Shown here: in pieces, positions 12,476-23,692 of the stretch
Layout: every line of letters begins with the position of its first letter
Numbering within the stretch: position 1 is the stretch's first letter
DNA from: Sapria himalayana
Lineage: Eukaryota > Streptophyta > Magnoliopsida > Malpighiales > Rafflesiaceae
DNA length: 64,000 nucleotides
Assembly (NCBI GenBank): GCA_029783825.1
Contig: JAREIK010000801.1
Span: 4,725,390 to 4,789,389 of the forward strand
Reading direction: 5' to 3'
Notes under the pieces: model-generated
The model's input: only the letters and a program-made list of their open reading frames with translations
Told to the model about the DNA's origin: nothing
Databases searched by the model: none
Program-made: the position numbers and the translations under genes

Positions 12476-13714
12476 TCATATGGTCAAGTAGAGGTTATGA
12501 GGTTTGAAGCTAAATTGTGCACCATGCACCATTGTTGGGGCCAACAAGCACCGATGGTAATCAATGTGAACAATGTGCCATGGTATTAGTGAAATTGATG
12601 CATTTTTGAAGGTGGTTAATAGTGGGTGTGAGTTTATAAGTTCATTGTAGATTCATCATCCATTCTTGGCCAAAACTCTATCTAGATGGTCTTTGTAAAG
12701 TCTTGTATTCTCTCGTTAGCACAATCTTCATATTATGTCACTTTCTCAATGGTTGTAATATCATCTTGTAGTAATAGCCATACCTAGCACATAGACATTT
12801 AATGGCTTCAATATTAATTATTCATCATAGTAACTAAATACATCATTAGTGTTCATGGTTGTAGCTAATTTCATGAGGCCACAGCTTTATCTTTATATGG
12901 CTCAGTAATTTTAAGTTAGAGTCATAGCTTTGTTGTAAAGTTGTGACTTTTGAGCTATAAAAAAATAAAGAGCCATAAATACTCAAGTGAAGACCATGGT
13001 GATTATTTAATCCCATAACTTTTGGATTACTAAATATTATAGAAGATATTACTTGAGTAGGACCATTTATAAGGCCAAGATTCTTGTCCTTAAAGGAAGA
13101 CATAGTCACTACTTGTATGTGCAAGCTAATTACAAGCTCCATGATCACTTCACAGTGCCACGACAATATACTTATCAAGAAGGATGAATGGCTGATGCCA
13201 TAGCCATGACACAACACCATGGCCACAAAATAATGTTGAAAGCTGTCGCACCCCTTATGGACACTTCATACTGTAAGTGCCATCTATGGATAACAAATGA
13301 TGAAGGAACGAAGTTGTACCACTTCATAGTGTGTTACAAAAAGATCAAAATGTCAAATAAGGGCACGACAAATTTTAGAGTTGTAATCTCAAGCTGAAGG
13401 GATAAAGGCCAAAGTCATGACTTTCATTGAAAAGTCATTACATTTTACTTAGAGAAATGCAAGATTATCAGAGTATAAAATAGTGAAAGTCATTTCATCA
13501 CTATAAAGAATAATGACATGAAATCATCGAGACACGTATGAGATTGTGACTTGCAAGGTGATGACAATCCTTATGAGTTTATTAATATCATATGGTTCCC
13601 ACAAGTAAAATTATAAGAAAATACATGTTCATTATATGAGTATGATACTTATGAAGCAAAAAATATAAATACTTTCAAACCATACTAATTATTGGTTTTA
13701 AGACTATGAAAGTA

Positions 13715-13935
13715 TGTAATATATAATGTGTTTTGTTATCTGTTTCCTTAACCCACTATTTTGTTTCTCTATTTTTTTATAGGTTCAGATACTAATATGT
13801 TAAAAGATTGGATATGTGACATTGGTACAATAATGGAGTCCCATTACCCTATCATGGGTTGTAAAAACTTTTGGAACATGACCTAGTCTACTCTGAAGAT
13901 TTAACTCACTTCTATTTTATTGAGAACTTTAATTG

Positions 13936-13973
<38 letters not shown>

Positions 13974-14246
13974 TATCCATAATCCTAAATGTGTGCTCTA
14001 TTTTTCTTCTCTCTCTCTTAATAATCTACTGAAACATTTTGGATAAATAAATTCGTAAGCACTAAGTACTTTTCTGGTGGACGTAGCCAGTCATGTTGAA
14101 TGGCTAATGAACCACATTAAAACTAGTGCTTGTTATGGTTTTATTATATTATTCTTGTTCCTTTTGATATTATTTATGTTCTACACAATCCATGGATATT
14201 ACATTCAGCATAATCACTATATATACATTGATATAAAATTCTAACA
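13715..14246 (+). repeat. Co-2 left LTR
   Basis: It pairs with 16530-17076. It includes a (TA)15 run at 13939-13968 where the other LTR has (TA)6(TG)15, and a 'TGGACGTAGCC...GAACCACAT' segment typical of plant copia LTRs near their 3' side. It is followed directly by gypsy LTR sequence rather than a primer-binding site. Confidence 0.75.
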
Positions 14247-14392
14247 ATGTCAATGAATAATAGGGTGCATGGGAAGTAACTATCAAGGTTAGTTAACAAA
14301 GTTGCCTAAAAGGTATGAAATTATAAATGAACTTCACATATGGATGAAGCATTTTGTTAATCATGATGTATCAAGGGGAAAACTATGAGTAG

Positions 14393-14513
14393 AGGTGTTA
14401 AACGGGCTATCTTGTGCTGGCAAAGCTCATTTTTGCTAGGCATGGCCTTGCCACCAAGAAGTATCAGACACATCTTGGTATGATTCTCGTGTCATACCAG
14501 GCATGATTATCTT
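14393..14513 (+). mobile_element. hAT-like MITE, truncated copy 1
   Basis: It starts with the terminal sequence 'TAGAGGTGTTAAACGGGC' and aligns with 17219-17345. It is cut off at about 14513, where Co-2 coding sequence begins. The start resembles plant hAT inverted repeats (CAGGGGTGNCAAACGGG). Confidence 0.6.
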
Positions 14514-14519
14514 TCTATT

Positions 14520-16420
14520 AGATATAAAGTATGTTCTAGAGATGAATATGAATCTGGTCTCCCTCGACATTATAGATGATTAGGAATGTACCTTTAGTAG
14601 TGGCAAGAAAAAATTGAATATTCACTGAGGAGACGACGTCATACTGAAGAGGAAAAAGAGTAAATACTATACACACTGATGAGTTCCATAGTGATAGAGG
14701 CTACTACTATCACATTCGAAGAGCCTACATCTAAAGCTGAAGTTGATCTTACTAGATTATGGTACATGTGACAAGCACATATGGGTGAGAAAGGTATGAA
14801 AATATTTTCCAATCTTAACCTTCTTGTTGATCATAAAATTAGTAAACTAAATTTCAATGATCATTGTTTTTTTGGGTAAAAAACATAGAACTAAGTTAAC
14901 TTAGTTCTATGTTGACTATTGAGGCCCATCTTGAGTCTCGTCTCTTGGTAGTAACCAATTATATTTATGCCTAGTCGATGACTACTTCAGGATGTCCTGG
15001 GTATTCATGATGAAACATAAATCTAAAATATTTGGAAAGTTTAGGCAGTGAGTTAACTTAGTAGAAAACCACATACTTAAGAAGGTTAAACTACTACGAA
15101 TAGACAATGGCCTAGAATTATGTTCATCTGAATTTAAAAAATTTTGTAAGGACTAATATATAACTAGGCATAAAATAATTAGGGATACTCCTCAACAAAA
15201 TGATATTACTAAAAGAATAAACTAAACTATTTTGGAAAGAACTAGGTGTATGCTCTCTTCGTCAGGCTTAGGCAAAGACTTATGGGCTGAATTTATTAAT
15301 ACGACATGTCATCTGATAAATAGAGATCATGAGACAATTGAATTGATTTCAAAATTTCATTTGAGGTATGGTCTAGTAAACCTATAGATTTTTTCAGTCT
15401 AAAAGTGTTCGGTTATGTTACCTACTATCATGCAAATGATGGTAAGCTTGAACCAGAAGCAAGAAAATAAATATTTGTAGGATATGGTGTTGGAGTCAAA
15501 GGATTTCGTATCTAGTCACCATCTGAAAAGAGAGTGATCCTTTCTAGAAGTATTACCTTTGATGAAAGTATCATCCTAAAATAATTATTTAATTCTATCC
15601 AATCATCTGAAGTTCCTCAATTAAAATTAAGGTAGAGCTAAATTTTGATTATGTGACTCCAAGAAGGATGTCTGAATTTATCTCTACAAAATCAACAACT
15701 GATCATGAATATAATCTTGAGTCTATTTCTGAATCTGATCCTAAACCAGCACCTAAAGTATCTATTTATTATATTATTTCTAATGATACAACTAAGAGGA
15801 TAAATGTAGGACCTCCTCCGAGATTCGGCTTTGATGAATTTATAGGGTTTGCCTTATAAGTTGCCAAATAAATTGATATTCCTGAACTATCCACTTTTAG
15901 GGATGCTTTTAACATTCCTGAATTTGAGTTATAGCTAGTTACCATGAATGAAGAGATTTAATCTTATCATAAGAATGGTACTCATGTTGTTTTACCTAAA
16001 CCAAAGGGGAGAAATATAGTTTCTTACAAATTAGTTATGATGAAGAAAGAATATAACTTAGTGGCTGGTGTTGAAAAATTTAAGGTTCACCTAGTTGCAA
16101 AAGGATTCAATCAGAAAGAGGTTTTTGGTTATAATGAGATATTCTTTTTTATATTCAGACATACCTCAATCAAGGTGCTTATAGTATTTGTGGCACATTA
16201 TGATCTTAAACTTGAGCAATTATGTGTCAAAACTACTTTCCTTCAAGGAGATCTAGATGAAGAAATTTACATGAGCTAGTGTGAAGGTTTTGAGGAATCA
16301 GGTAAAGAAACTCATGTGTGCAAGCTTTTGAAGTCTCTTTATAGACTAAAATTTTCTCTCCATCTATGGTACAAAAAATTTGACTATATCATGACTATTC
16401 ATGAATATAGTAGGTGTGAT
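14520..16420 (+). pseudogene. pol: Co-2 copia pol: integrase and partial RT
   Basis: The GAG-pre-integrase segment reads 'HMGEKGMKIFSNLNLLVDHK' (about 14775-14840). Integrase follows with 'VFMMKHKSKIFGKFRQ', 'LRIDNG', 'SSEFKKFC', 'TPQQND', and 'RCMLSSSGLGKDLWAEFIN' (about 15245-15300). The second catalytic Asp is visible in 'LRIDNG'. A linker ends in 'VILSRSITFDES'. RT begins with 'KPKGRNIVSYKLVMMKK' and continues in an open frame 16037-16279 through 'LKLEQLCVKTTFLQGDLDEE' to 'CKLLKSLYRLK'. The RT half carrying YVDD and all of RNase H are deleted. Many stops are present. Confidence 0.85.
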
Positions 16421-16529
16421 CATAACTAATCATTTACTAAACATATAAAATTAGCTATATTCCTACTATGAATAATTATTTATAGAGAGCATCTCTCTAT
16501 CTGTATACAAAATAACTTATGCTTGAGAT

Positions 16530-16753
16530 TGTAGTATATAATTTGTTTTGTTATATATTTTCTTAACCCTCTATTTTGTTTTTTTATTTTATTTATAGGT
16601 GCAGGTACTAATATATTGAGAGTTTGATATGTGGTATTGGAATAATAATGGGGGTCCTGTTGCCTGGTCAGAGGGCTAGGAGAATTTTTGGAGCATGACT
16701 CGGTCCACTCTAAAGATCTGACTCATTTCTATTTTATGTAGAACCCTAATTGT

Positions 16754-16797
<44 letters not shown>

Positions 16798-17076
16798 GTA
16801 TCCATAATCACAAATGTGTGCTCTATTCTTCTTCTCTCTCTCTCACCCTCAATTATGTATTCAAATTTTTTGGGTTACTAAATCTATAAAAACTACGTGT
16901 TTTTCTGGTTGACATAACTAGTCATGTTGAACGGTTAGTGAACCATATAAAAATTAGTGTTTGTTTGGTTGTGTTATGTTCTTATTATTCCTTGTGGTAT
17001 TGTATTATGTTCTTCACAAACCATGGATGTTATGCTTAGCATAATCACTATTATACATAGATAGTAAATTCTAACA
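16530..17076 (+). repeat. Co-2 right LTR
   Basis: It pairs with 13715-14246. The compound microsatellite (TA)6(TG)15 lies at 16754-16796. It ends 'TTCTAACA' and is followed by AAGTT and then the continuation of the gypsy LTR. Confidence 0.75.
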
Positions 17077-17218
17077 AAGTTAATAAATAAGAGTGTGCAT
17101 AAGAAGTAACCATCAAAAGTAGTTGATGAAGTTGCCTAAAAGGTAAGTGAGTATGAATGACTCTCACATGGGGTATAAGCATTATGTTAATTGTGATGTC
17201 TTGAGGGGACAACTTAGG

Positions 17219-17630
17219 TAGATGTGTTAAATGGGCCATGTTGTGTAGGCATTGTCGATTTTTAATATCCATAACCATGCCACCAAGAAGTGCCAAACAC
17301 GACATGGTATGATTCCCATGCCATGCCAGACATTGCATGAAAATCATTTGGCCAGCCTAGCATAGTATGGTGGCACAACCAAGTACAGAAACATGCCAAA
17401 TTATATGAGACCACTCCTACAAAACACATTACATAAAAACACAATGGGTGGCCAGCTTGCATGACCATCCAATTGCAATCGGTCACACAAGCAAGATATA
17501 GTTTATGTGGCCAGATATTTTATAAATTATAACTCATCCCATTAGGCGGTCACCCGATGAGACTTGACCCACAACCCATAGCTAATCCTAGGTCCCTAGG
17601 CCGTGGATCGTAGGGCTCAATTGTGACAAC
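17219..17630 (+). mobile_element. hAT-like MITE, copy 2
   Basis: The sequence is interrupted here relative to the gypsy LTR copies at 31920 and 36770. It starts 'TAGATGTGTTAAATGGGCC', like the other MITE copies, and is richer in GC with repeated 'CATGCC' and 'GGCCAGC' words. The right end is degraded, so no clean inverted repeat or target duplication could be read there. Frames in it (17051-17486, minus) are non-coding. Confidence 0.55.
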
Positions 17631-18264
17631 AACCTTGTATGCTAATAGGCAATGGGTCATTTGCACAACACATCAACCTTCATTCTATGTCAAAATTAAA
17701 ATATATCGAACCAATTATTGATATCACATAAATAAAGGTAATTAGACTCTAGATCAAAGTTTGATTAAAATTTTTTTAACTCTTCTACTAAAAATAAGTT
17801 CCCTCTAGTTAAATAACCAAACTGTTGATATAATTCTAATGAGATCGATATCTAGATTTAAGTCTATTATATTACATATTTGACTCATAAACTTTTGGAT
17901 CTTAATAAAAATGAATTTATTAATGAGCCTTTTTAGATATCATCATAACTAATTAAATTAATCAAAGTAATAAAGTCAAAGCATATTTTTAGCACTAATT
18001 AAATTAAATTAAATTCATCCTAACTAAATAAAGTCAAAAAAATATTTAGTTTGGTTAGTTAATATGAGTTGACATAATTATTCTTGTAAAATAATAAATT
18101 ATTTTTAGTAAATTAGATAATATTATATTTGATAGATATTTCTAGATTAAATGACTAAGTCATTTTAACTTGTTTGAATGTAAATTATTGTACTTGGATT
18201 TGTTTGTATTGTCTATTCCTATTTTTTGTATTTTTATTTTTCTTTGTTTTTTTTGTTGTTGCTA

Positions 18265-19125
18265 GCCACCATCGATGAGCCAAAGCTCTCGGACTAAGCT
18301 AAACTCTTTGGGTCCCAAAAGTAAAAGAAATAGATAAACCATTTCCAAACAAAAAGTTGACAAAAATAGTATGGATGAGACTAGAAGTAATAGAGAGACC
18401 GAAAGAGATGATGGGCAAGCTATTCGACAACCCATCCATTACCATACTTTTAAGGATTATTGGAAGATGGTAGTGATGGACAATTATTCTAGGATTTGCT
18501 TACAACCAATTAATGCTAATTATTTTAAGTTTATGCTGAGTCTAATTGCTATGGTCCAATAGTATCAATATAACAAAATGCTATCGAAAGATCCTAATGG
18601 ACATGTCATAGCATTTATAGAACTATGCGACATAGTAAAGATAAATAGAGTTAGCTCAAATGCAATATGTTTATATTTTTATTATTTTCGCTAAGTGGAA
18701 AAGCATGAAGTTGGTTTCAATGTCTACCAAGGGGTTTTATTGAGATTTGAGATGAATTGTTAAGGGCTTCTCTTACCAAATTCTATCTGCCACAAATTAC
18801 TTCTCAAATTAGAGTAAGATAAATCAATTATATCATGAAGAGCATGAAAACTTATATGACAGTTGCAATCATTTTAAAGAGTTGTTGAGGAGATATTCTC
18901 AATATGCTTTTGATCTATGGTTCCAAGCTCAAATCTTGTACAAAGGGCTATATTGCATATTGAGATATATGGTTGATACAACTACTAAAAGATATATTAT
19001 AAATAAATTACTTGAGGTGACCTATTACTTGTTTGAGAAGCTTGTAAAAAATAATTACCAAATTCCAATGGATTGCTCATTTGGAGAAGACAAGGAAGGG
19101 TGTTGGAGTTGAATAGGTTCTCTAC
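18265..19125 (+). pseudogene. gag: Gy-A gypsy gag
   Basis: The translation shows the retrotransposon Gag (PF03732-type) pattern of Athila-like elements. 'LQPINANYFKFMLSLIAMVQ' lies in an open frame at 18371-18562. It is followed by 'DPNGHVIAFIELCDIVKI' and 'VSSNAICLY', then in shifted frames 'SWFQCLPRGF'-like remnants. A second open frame at 18882-19112 begins 'LLRRYSQYAFDLWFQAQI' and includes 'LYKGL' and 'KNNYQIP'. These match the end of plant gypsy Gag (LLRRCPHHG..WLQVQTFYNGL, then a NNYQ block). At least one stop after AMVQ and several frameshifts disable it. The family protein forms the virus-like particle that packages element RNA. Confidence 0.85.
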
Positions 19126-20349
19126 TCTAAAAATAAAGATGAAATCCCTATTAAAATAATTATATTCCCAAAAAGAAAAGAAACATATATCAGGGGAGAT
19201 CGCCACTTTAAATTCATATAAATTTGCAGAATCAGAACTTATTTATCAAATAAAGTAGACAAATCAAATATAGAGCAAATGATATATATTTTTGACACAA
19301 TTATAATGTATCAATGTATTATTTTCTAAATGTAGGGAATCATAAAAATATTTCATACAGAAACTATGGGAGTGGACAATAACATATTAGATAATCCTCA
19401 AGAAAGAAAAGTTAATTATGGATAATATTGTGCAAATTATTATAGCAAAACTTCAAAAAAATGAATAATTACCAAGACAAGTGAATGGAGGCATTTGAAG
19501 CTAAGATGAATGAAATGAATTCGAAAATAAGTAACATTGAGCATGTTAGTCTATTGGTATTATCAATAAAAGGAATAGGCACAAATAAATTACAAAGTGA
19601 TGAAGAGGTAAATTCAAGGAATTATTCCATAATATTTATTTGAAGTGGCTAGAAGCTACAAAGATAGTTTGGATACAAAGATCTGGATAATATGGAGATG
19701 AAAATAACATGACTCTTACAAGAGTCATAATTCTAGAGGTAAAAGATGACTTTGAAATAGAAGATTCTAGAATTTTTGCAGGTAAAAAGGCCATGATCTT
19801 TTCAAAAGCCATGACTCAACCTGAAAGTCCCCAAAAAACTATGCCCTCGACTAAAGAATACAAGAGAAGTGATGACTATAAAGTCATGACATGTACCAAA
19901 GTCATGACTCCCAAATAAGGACAAACTAAGTTTCATCTGAATGGAGAAAAAATGAAATGAAGAATCAGAGGAGCGAATGGGTCTTACCCAAAGCCTTGGA
20001 GAAAGAAATAGATCAGATTGAAGCCAAGGAAAATTTTCTAATGAATCATCCAATTCCAAAAAAAATTTAGGAAAAAGAAATTGGATGAACACTTTAAAAA
20101 ATTTCTATACATATTTCATAAATTTTATGTGAACATACCATTTGTCAAAGCTCTAACCCAAATGGCGAATCATTTTAAATTTATAAAAGATATAATAAGT
20201 AGTAAGAATAAGTTAGAGACATAAAGAATAATGAACATAAACAAGAAGTATTGTGCTATTATTCAATAAAAACTACCAAGGAAATTAAAAAATCTCAAGA
20301 GCTTAACTATACCTTACACTATAGAAGAGCATATATTTTAGAAGTCATT
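19126..20349 (+). other. Gy-A spacer between gag and protease
   Basis: Degraded coding-like sequence. It has several 'GTCATGACT' words between 19800 and 19915, matched in Gy-B at 33940-34050. A lysine-rich 69-codon frame at 19709-19918 is probably a decayed part of the gypsy polyprotein. No zinc knuckle could be read. Confidence 0.4.
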
Positions 20350-20690
20350 ATGTGAATTAGAATCAAGTGTCAACTTGATTCCCTTTTCTATTGTACAAAG
20401 AATAAATCTCGATAAATTATTCCGACTACTCTCTCACTATAAATAGCAGATCATACAATCAAGCAGCCAGGTGGAATAAATAAAGATGTATTGGTCAAAA
20501 TTGGATTTTTTTTATTTTTCTAGTGGATTTTGTAGTTTTGGATATAGAGAAAGATCAACATGAACTTTTAATTTTGATATGTCCATTTTGGGTCATGGTA
20601 CAAATCCTTATTGATGTTAAAAAAAATTTATTCTCTACATTGATGAGGAATAAGTAAAGTTCAATCTTTAGATCAGTTCTATAGGTTGTA
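20350..20690 (+). pseudogene. Gy-A gypsy aspartic protease
   Basis: The translation reads 'ASVNLIPFSIVQRINLDK' and then, in another frame, 'PGGINKDVLVKIGFF', followed by the 'INMNF..VHFGSWYKSLLML' remnant and 'VQSL'. It follows the Athila-like protease pattern (GASVNLMPYS..LGL, then LADRS..YPRGI.EDVLVKVD.F.FP.DFVVLDM). The region before ASVNL that would hold the catalytic D(S/T)GA is poorly preserved. Several stops are present. Gy-B keeps the second half of the same domain better. Confidence 0.75.
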
Positions 20691-21173
20691 CTGCATTGTT
20701 GTATGAAAAAAAATAAAGTTCAATCTTTATAATTCCTTACAGGGTCTAGATGACTATGAAACAAGGTGTTGAAGGATTTTCAATCTACTTTATATTATCA
20801 TGCAATAAAAAGTAGATTTTTGATGAAAGATATTTGTAAAAAGCTATGAACCAGATGAATATAAAATATATTGGATAAAATAAGAACTTTGGAGTTGCGA
20901 AAGCAACGAAGTGTATGGAATAAAAAAAAGTTATGAAATTGTGAGTGCAATGTAGTATATGAGATAGCAGAATAATTTTAGATTTGTCATTGGAATAAAA
21001 ATAAAGAAGTTGAAAGAAGTATATTGGAGTTGTAAAAATAAGGAAAGAGAGAAAAATAACTACTTGATGTCGTGATATTATTTAACACTACAACCTCTAA
21101 GGAGTCTAATGATAACAACTTGAAAGAGAAAAAATGTAAGATTAAGATAGATTTAATGGAAGAAAAAATCAAC

Positions 21174-21534
21174 GTCAAAGTTGTGAATGTGCACAATGTC
21201 ATGACTTTTTAGTTCCATAATAAAAATGGTCAAGAAAAAATAGAAGATAAAGCCAAAGCTATGCCCATCACTGAAACTTTAGTGCTACAAAATGAAAATG
21301 GCCAAGGAGAGTTTAATAATAAAGTTGAGGCTATGCATAGTGCATCGACTATGGTGTCATAGAATGAACCAGTTCATCTGAAGCTTAAAAATAAAGTTGT
21401 AACTTTACACAACACTATGACTTTGGAATTACAAAAAAATAAGGGTGAGAAAAATGTACAAGACAAAGCCATAACTTTGGAACTAAAGAAGGAGAAAAAA
21501 AATAAGCTTACAAGTGAATTTGTTGCAGTCTTAG
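21174..21534 (+). repeat. Five 72-bp (24-codon) tandem repeats in Gy-A
   Basis: Unit starts marked by 'RAYAAAGYY' fall at 21174, 21246, 21318, 21390 and 21462, exactly 72 bp apart. The period is a multiple of three, and the translation repeats a pattern like 'DKAKAMPITETLVLQNENGQ' with variations ('NKVVTLHNTMTLELQKNKG'). It was therefore a repeat in the encoded protein, placed downstream of the protease. The same repeat, with indels, is in Gy-B at 35139-35445. Confidence 0.8.
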
Positions 21535-21960
21535 TATCATGACTTTAGGTATTTGGAAGGTATATAAAGAATGAATCAGAGAAGTAGAAACTACAAAATT
21601 TATTAAAGTTGCAGCATCAATTGAAAAGACAATGTTGGGAATGGGTATAGAGAAAGAAAGTTTGAATGAATAGACTAAAAATAAGGAAGTAAAGCAATAT
21701 ACTAAAAAATCACTTAGATTTAGAGATTTCTAATGAATAAGATGAAGTTTGAAAAGCTAAGCTATAGATGTTAAGCATAATACTACTTGAAAGGCAACTA
21801 AAGAAATTTTTTTATACATGTGTGATATAATAAACACACATATCCATCACAAATAAATACACATGCCTAATAACCCATAAGTATAATCTTGGAACTCAAA
21901 TCCAACATTCGCAGATAAGTCTACTTGAAGTTGCCCCACTAAAATTAGACCCTATAAGCC
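21535..21960 (+). other. End of Gy-A internal sequence, nothing recognised
   Basis: A-rich, lysine-rich frames continue without a clear domain until the LINE-a junction near 21962. RT is not seen. Confidence 0.4.
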
Positions 21961-21994
21961 TAGACATAATAGTAGATATGAAGGTAAGAGAATT

Positions 21995-22655
21995 GTGGTT
22001 GAAGATATCTGGAAAGCAATAAAGAAAGAAATAAAAATTACTTCAGAAGCTAGCCCAATAACAACGCAGTGCATTTATCTGGATAGAGACACGCGTAATT
22101 TCTGGAATCTCAAGGTTGCAAAAGCCAAATCACAAAAAATTATAGAAGTAAAGTGGGAAAACCCCCCAGGGGTAGAATAGATCTAAATACTGGTGGTAGA
22201 TTTGACAGGAACATGGGTTTAGCAGGAGGAGGAGCAGTAAGGGATTTTAAAGGTCAACTCATTTTAGCTTTTACAGGGAGCCACAAAGCCACATCTACTC
22301 TCCATGCTGAAATTCTAGCATTGAGGGATGGATTATGGGCATGTAAAACTAAAAGATTAACTAATATGGACATTCAATTGGACTCTAAAATATTGGTAGA
22401 TTTAGTAAACAAACAAAGAAGTATCTGGAAATACGAAGAGGAGTTAGAAGAAATTGGACAATTAATAGAGTCCTAAAACACATAAACCAAACATATATAC
22501 AGGGAAGCAAATGCATTGGCGGATAGGCTAGCCATGGCAGGCAAAAACAAAGAATACCATGAATATGAGGAAGAGTCTCTTCTTGACAAACTCAAGGGTA
22601 TTATAAGGATGGATAAAAGAGAACTTACATATATCAGAATAGTCAAGCTTAGTTA
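21995..22655 (+). pseudogene. LINE-a ORF2 C-terminus: RNase H domain
   Basis: Two overlapping frames (21995-22180 and 22153-22476) join by a frameshift near 22165, next to a run of C in 'AAAACCCCCCAGGGG'. The RNase H fold is clear: 'DLNTGGRFDRNMGLAGGG', 'LHAEILALRDGL', 'IQLDSKILVDLVN', and after a TAA at about 22474 'HIYREANALADRLA'. The first catalytic Asp (NTDGSF in LINE-b) is Gly here. The Glu and second Asp are kept. The sequence ends in a segment matching the LINE-b C-terminus 'YIRICK'. It degrades the RNA of RNA-DNA hybrids in functional elements. Confidence 0.9.
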
Positions 22656-22846
22656 GCAGGGGCACTCATGTAGCTGCCCAATATGCAAGGAAAAAAATAT
22701 AAAAAACTTAGTGTCAGCCTAGTCCTGTAGAGTGGAGACAAAGAAAAGAGCTAGTCTAAGCTGGATTGTTTGCTTGTATTGCTTTATGTATTTTTTTTGT
22801 TTGTAGTTTTGCAGCTCTTATTTAAAACAGGGTAGGTCATATTTAG

Positions 22847-23312
22847 GCGTTTAGAAGGAGCTAATCAAGAGGGACTTGTGGTAAGTTAATATATTAATTA
22901 GTAGAAATCTAGTTAATCTTTTGCAGTTACAAAGCCCTCTATGGAAGAGCACCAAGACTAGAAGCAACAAAAAACCAGCCACTGGATGAAGATGCAAAGC
23001 AGACTAGACAGGTTGTATCTCATTTTAGAGGCTTTATTTGTTGGTTATTATGCTTGTTAAGTGTCTGAATTTGTTTGTAAATCTTGGTCAAGAGTCGGTA
23101 AAAGTGACGAGAGTTTGTATGTGGTGTTGGTCACGCATTGAGTCGTAGTCAAGGGTCAAAATGCTGCAGTATGAAAGCTGGATGGAATAGAGGAGGTGGA
23201 TCCAAGTGTTTAGAAGGAGCTAATCAAGAGAGACTTGAGGTAAGGTAACATATAAATTTGTAGAACTCTAGTTATTTGTTTTGCAGTGCCAAAGCCCTCT
23301 ATGGAATAGCCA
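22847..23312 (+). repeat. Direct repeat of about 104 bp in the LINE-a 3' region
   Basis: Copies are at about 22847-22950 and 23207-23312, offset about 359 bp. Both run 'GTTTAGAAGGAGCTAATCAA', 'GACTTG', then 'AAAGCCCTCTATGGAA'. They lie in the 3' untranslated region. Confidence 0.8.
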
Positions 23313-23692
23313 CTGGACGAAGTTGCAAATGAAAGGATGTATGCTGAATCATTACTAAAGGGCTATACTCGAAAATAATTTCAGGAAAGAAGGTGCTGAA
23401 GAGGACAGGAACAAAGGTAGAATATGGCTTCTCCTCTAGCTGCAAACATACGTGAAAGGATGGTACAAGAGGACAGATAGATGCAGTGGGATAGCACTAG
23501 AGCCCAATTAAAATCCAACAAAAGGCAGTGGCCAATAGATATAGTATAATAGCGATAATACTTTGTGATATTGTTTGATTTCAAGAAAGGATGTAAAAGG
23601 GGATAGGGTAGAATATAGCTCGTAAAAATAGTATTTCTCCACCAAAAGAGAGGGCTTTAATAATAATAAAACAAACTTTTCAACAAAAAAAA

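Larger units (their letters stand above)
13715..17076 (+). mobile_element. Ty1/copia element Co-2 with two diverged LTRs
   Basis: LTR copies are at 13715-14246 and 16530-17076, similar along their whole length but clearly old. Both start 'TGTARTATATAAT' and end 'TTCTAACA'. The five bases before the left LTR (AAGTA, 13710-13714) and after the right LTR (AAGTT, 17077-17081) match at four of five positions, consistent with a copia 5-bp target duplication. The insertion interrupts the gypsy LTR of Gy-A. Between the LTRs only integrase and half of RT remain. The expected 5' internal part is replaced by gypsy-LTR and MITE sequence (14247-14513). Confidence 0.75.
12580..18250 (+). repeat. 5' LTR of Athila-like element Gy-A, interrupted by Co-2 and a MITE
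   Basis: The LTR is in three blocks. Block 1, 12580-13490, is rich in 'CATGAC/GTCATG' words and matches 29860-31030. Block 2a, 13500-13709, and block 2b, 17077-18000, match successive parts of the LTR at 31600-32340 and 36400-37240. Copia element Co-2 sits exactly between 2a and 2b. A MITE lies inside 2b at 17219-17630. Gypsy gag follows about 250 bp downstream, so this is a 5' LTR. Removing the insertions gives an LTR of about 2 kb, long as in Athila elements. Edges are approximate. Confidence 0.6.
18251..21960 (+). mobile_element. Athila-like Ty3/gypsy element Gy-A, internal region
   Basis: After the LTR come gag (18265-19125), a spacer, a protease (20350-20690) and a 72-bp tandem repeat (21174-21534). 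It ends where LINE-a begins at about 21962. RT, integrase and the 3' LTR are not present on this side. Gy-B at 31900-35445 has the same order, so the two copies support each other. Confidence 0.75.
21962..23692 (+). mobile_element. LINE-a: 5'-truncated L1-type LINE
   Basis: It begins inside ORF2 just upstream of RNase H, continues through a 3' untranslated region of about 1 kb and ends in a poly(A) run (23684-23692). 5' truncation with a 3' poly(A) is the usual product of target-primed reverse transcription. The last 80 bp include 'CCAAAAGAGAGGGC' (23642-23655) and 'AATAATAATAAAAC'. The same box ends the 3' untranslated regions of LINE-c and LINE-d. No target-site duplication was convincing. 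Confidence 0.85.

Noticed and set aside
12846..13397. Minus frame of 126 codons and plus frame of 69 codons
   Set aside because: They lie in the 'CATGAC'-rich LTR block shared with 29860-31030. The matching copy does not keep the frames.
17051..17486. Two minus-strand frames of 98 and 74 codons rich in His, Cys and Met
   Set aside because: They run across the junction of a gypsy LTR and a MITE and reflect repeated CATG words.
21962..23692. Target-site duplication for LINE-a
   Set aside because: The flanks 'CCTATAAGCCTAGAC' and 'GTAATTGAACTATAAC' share no convincing repeat.
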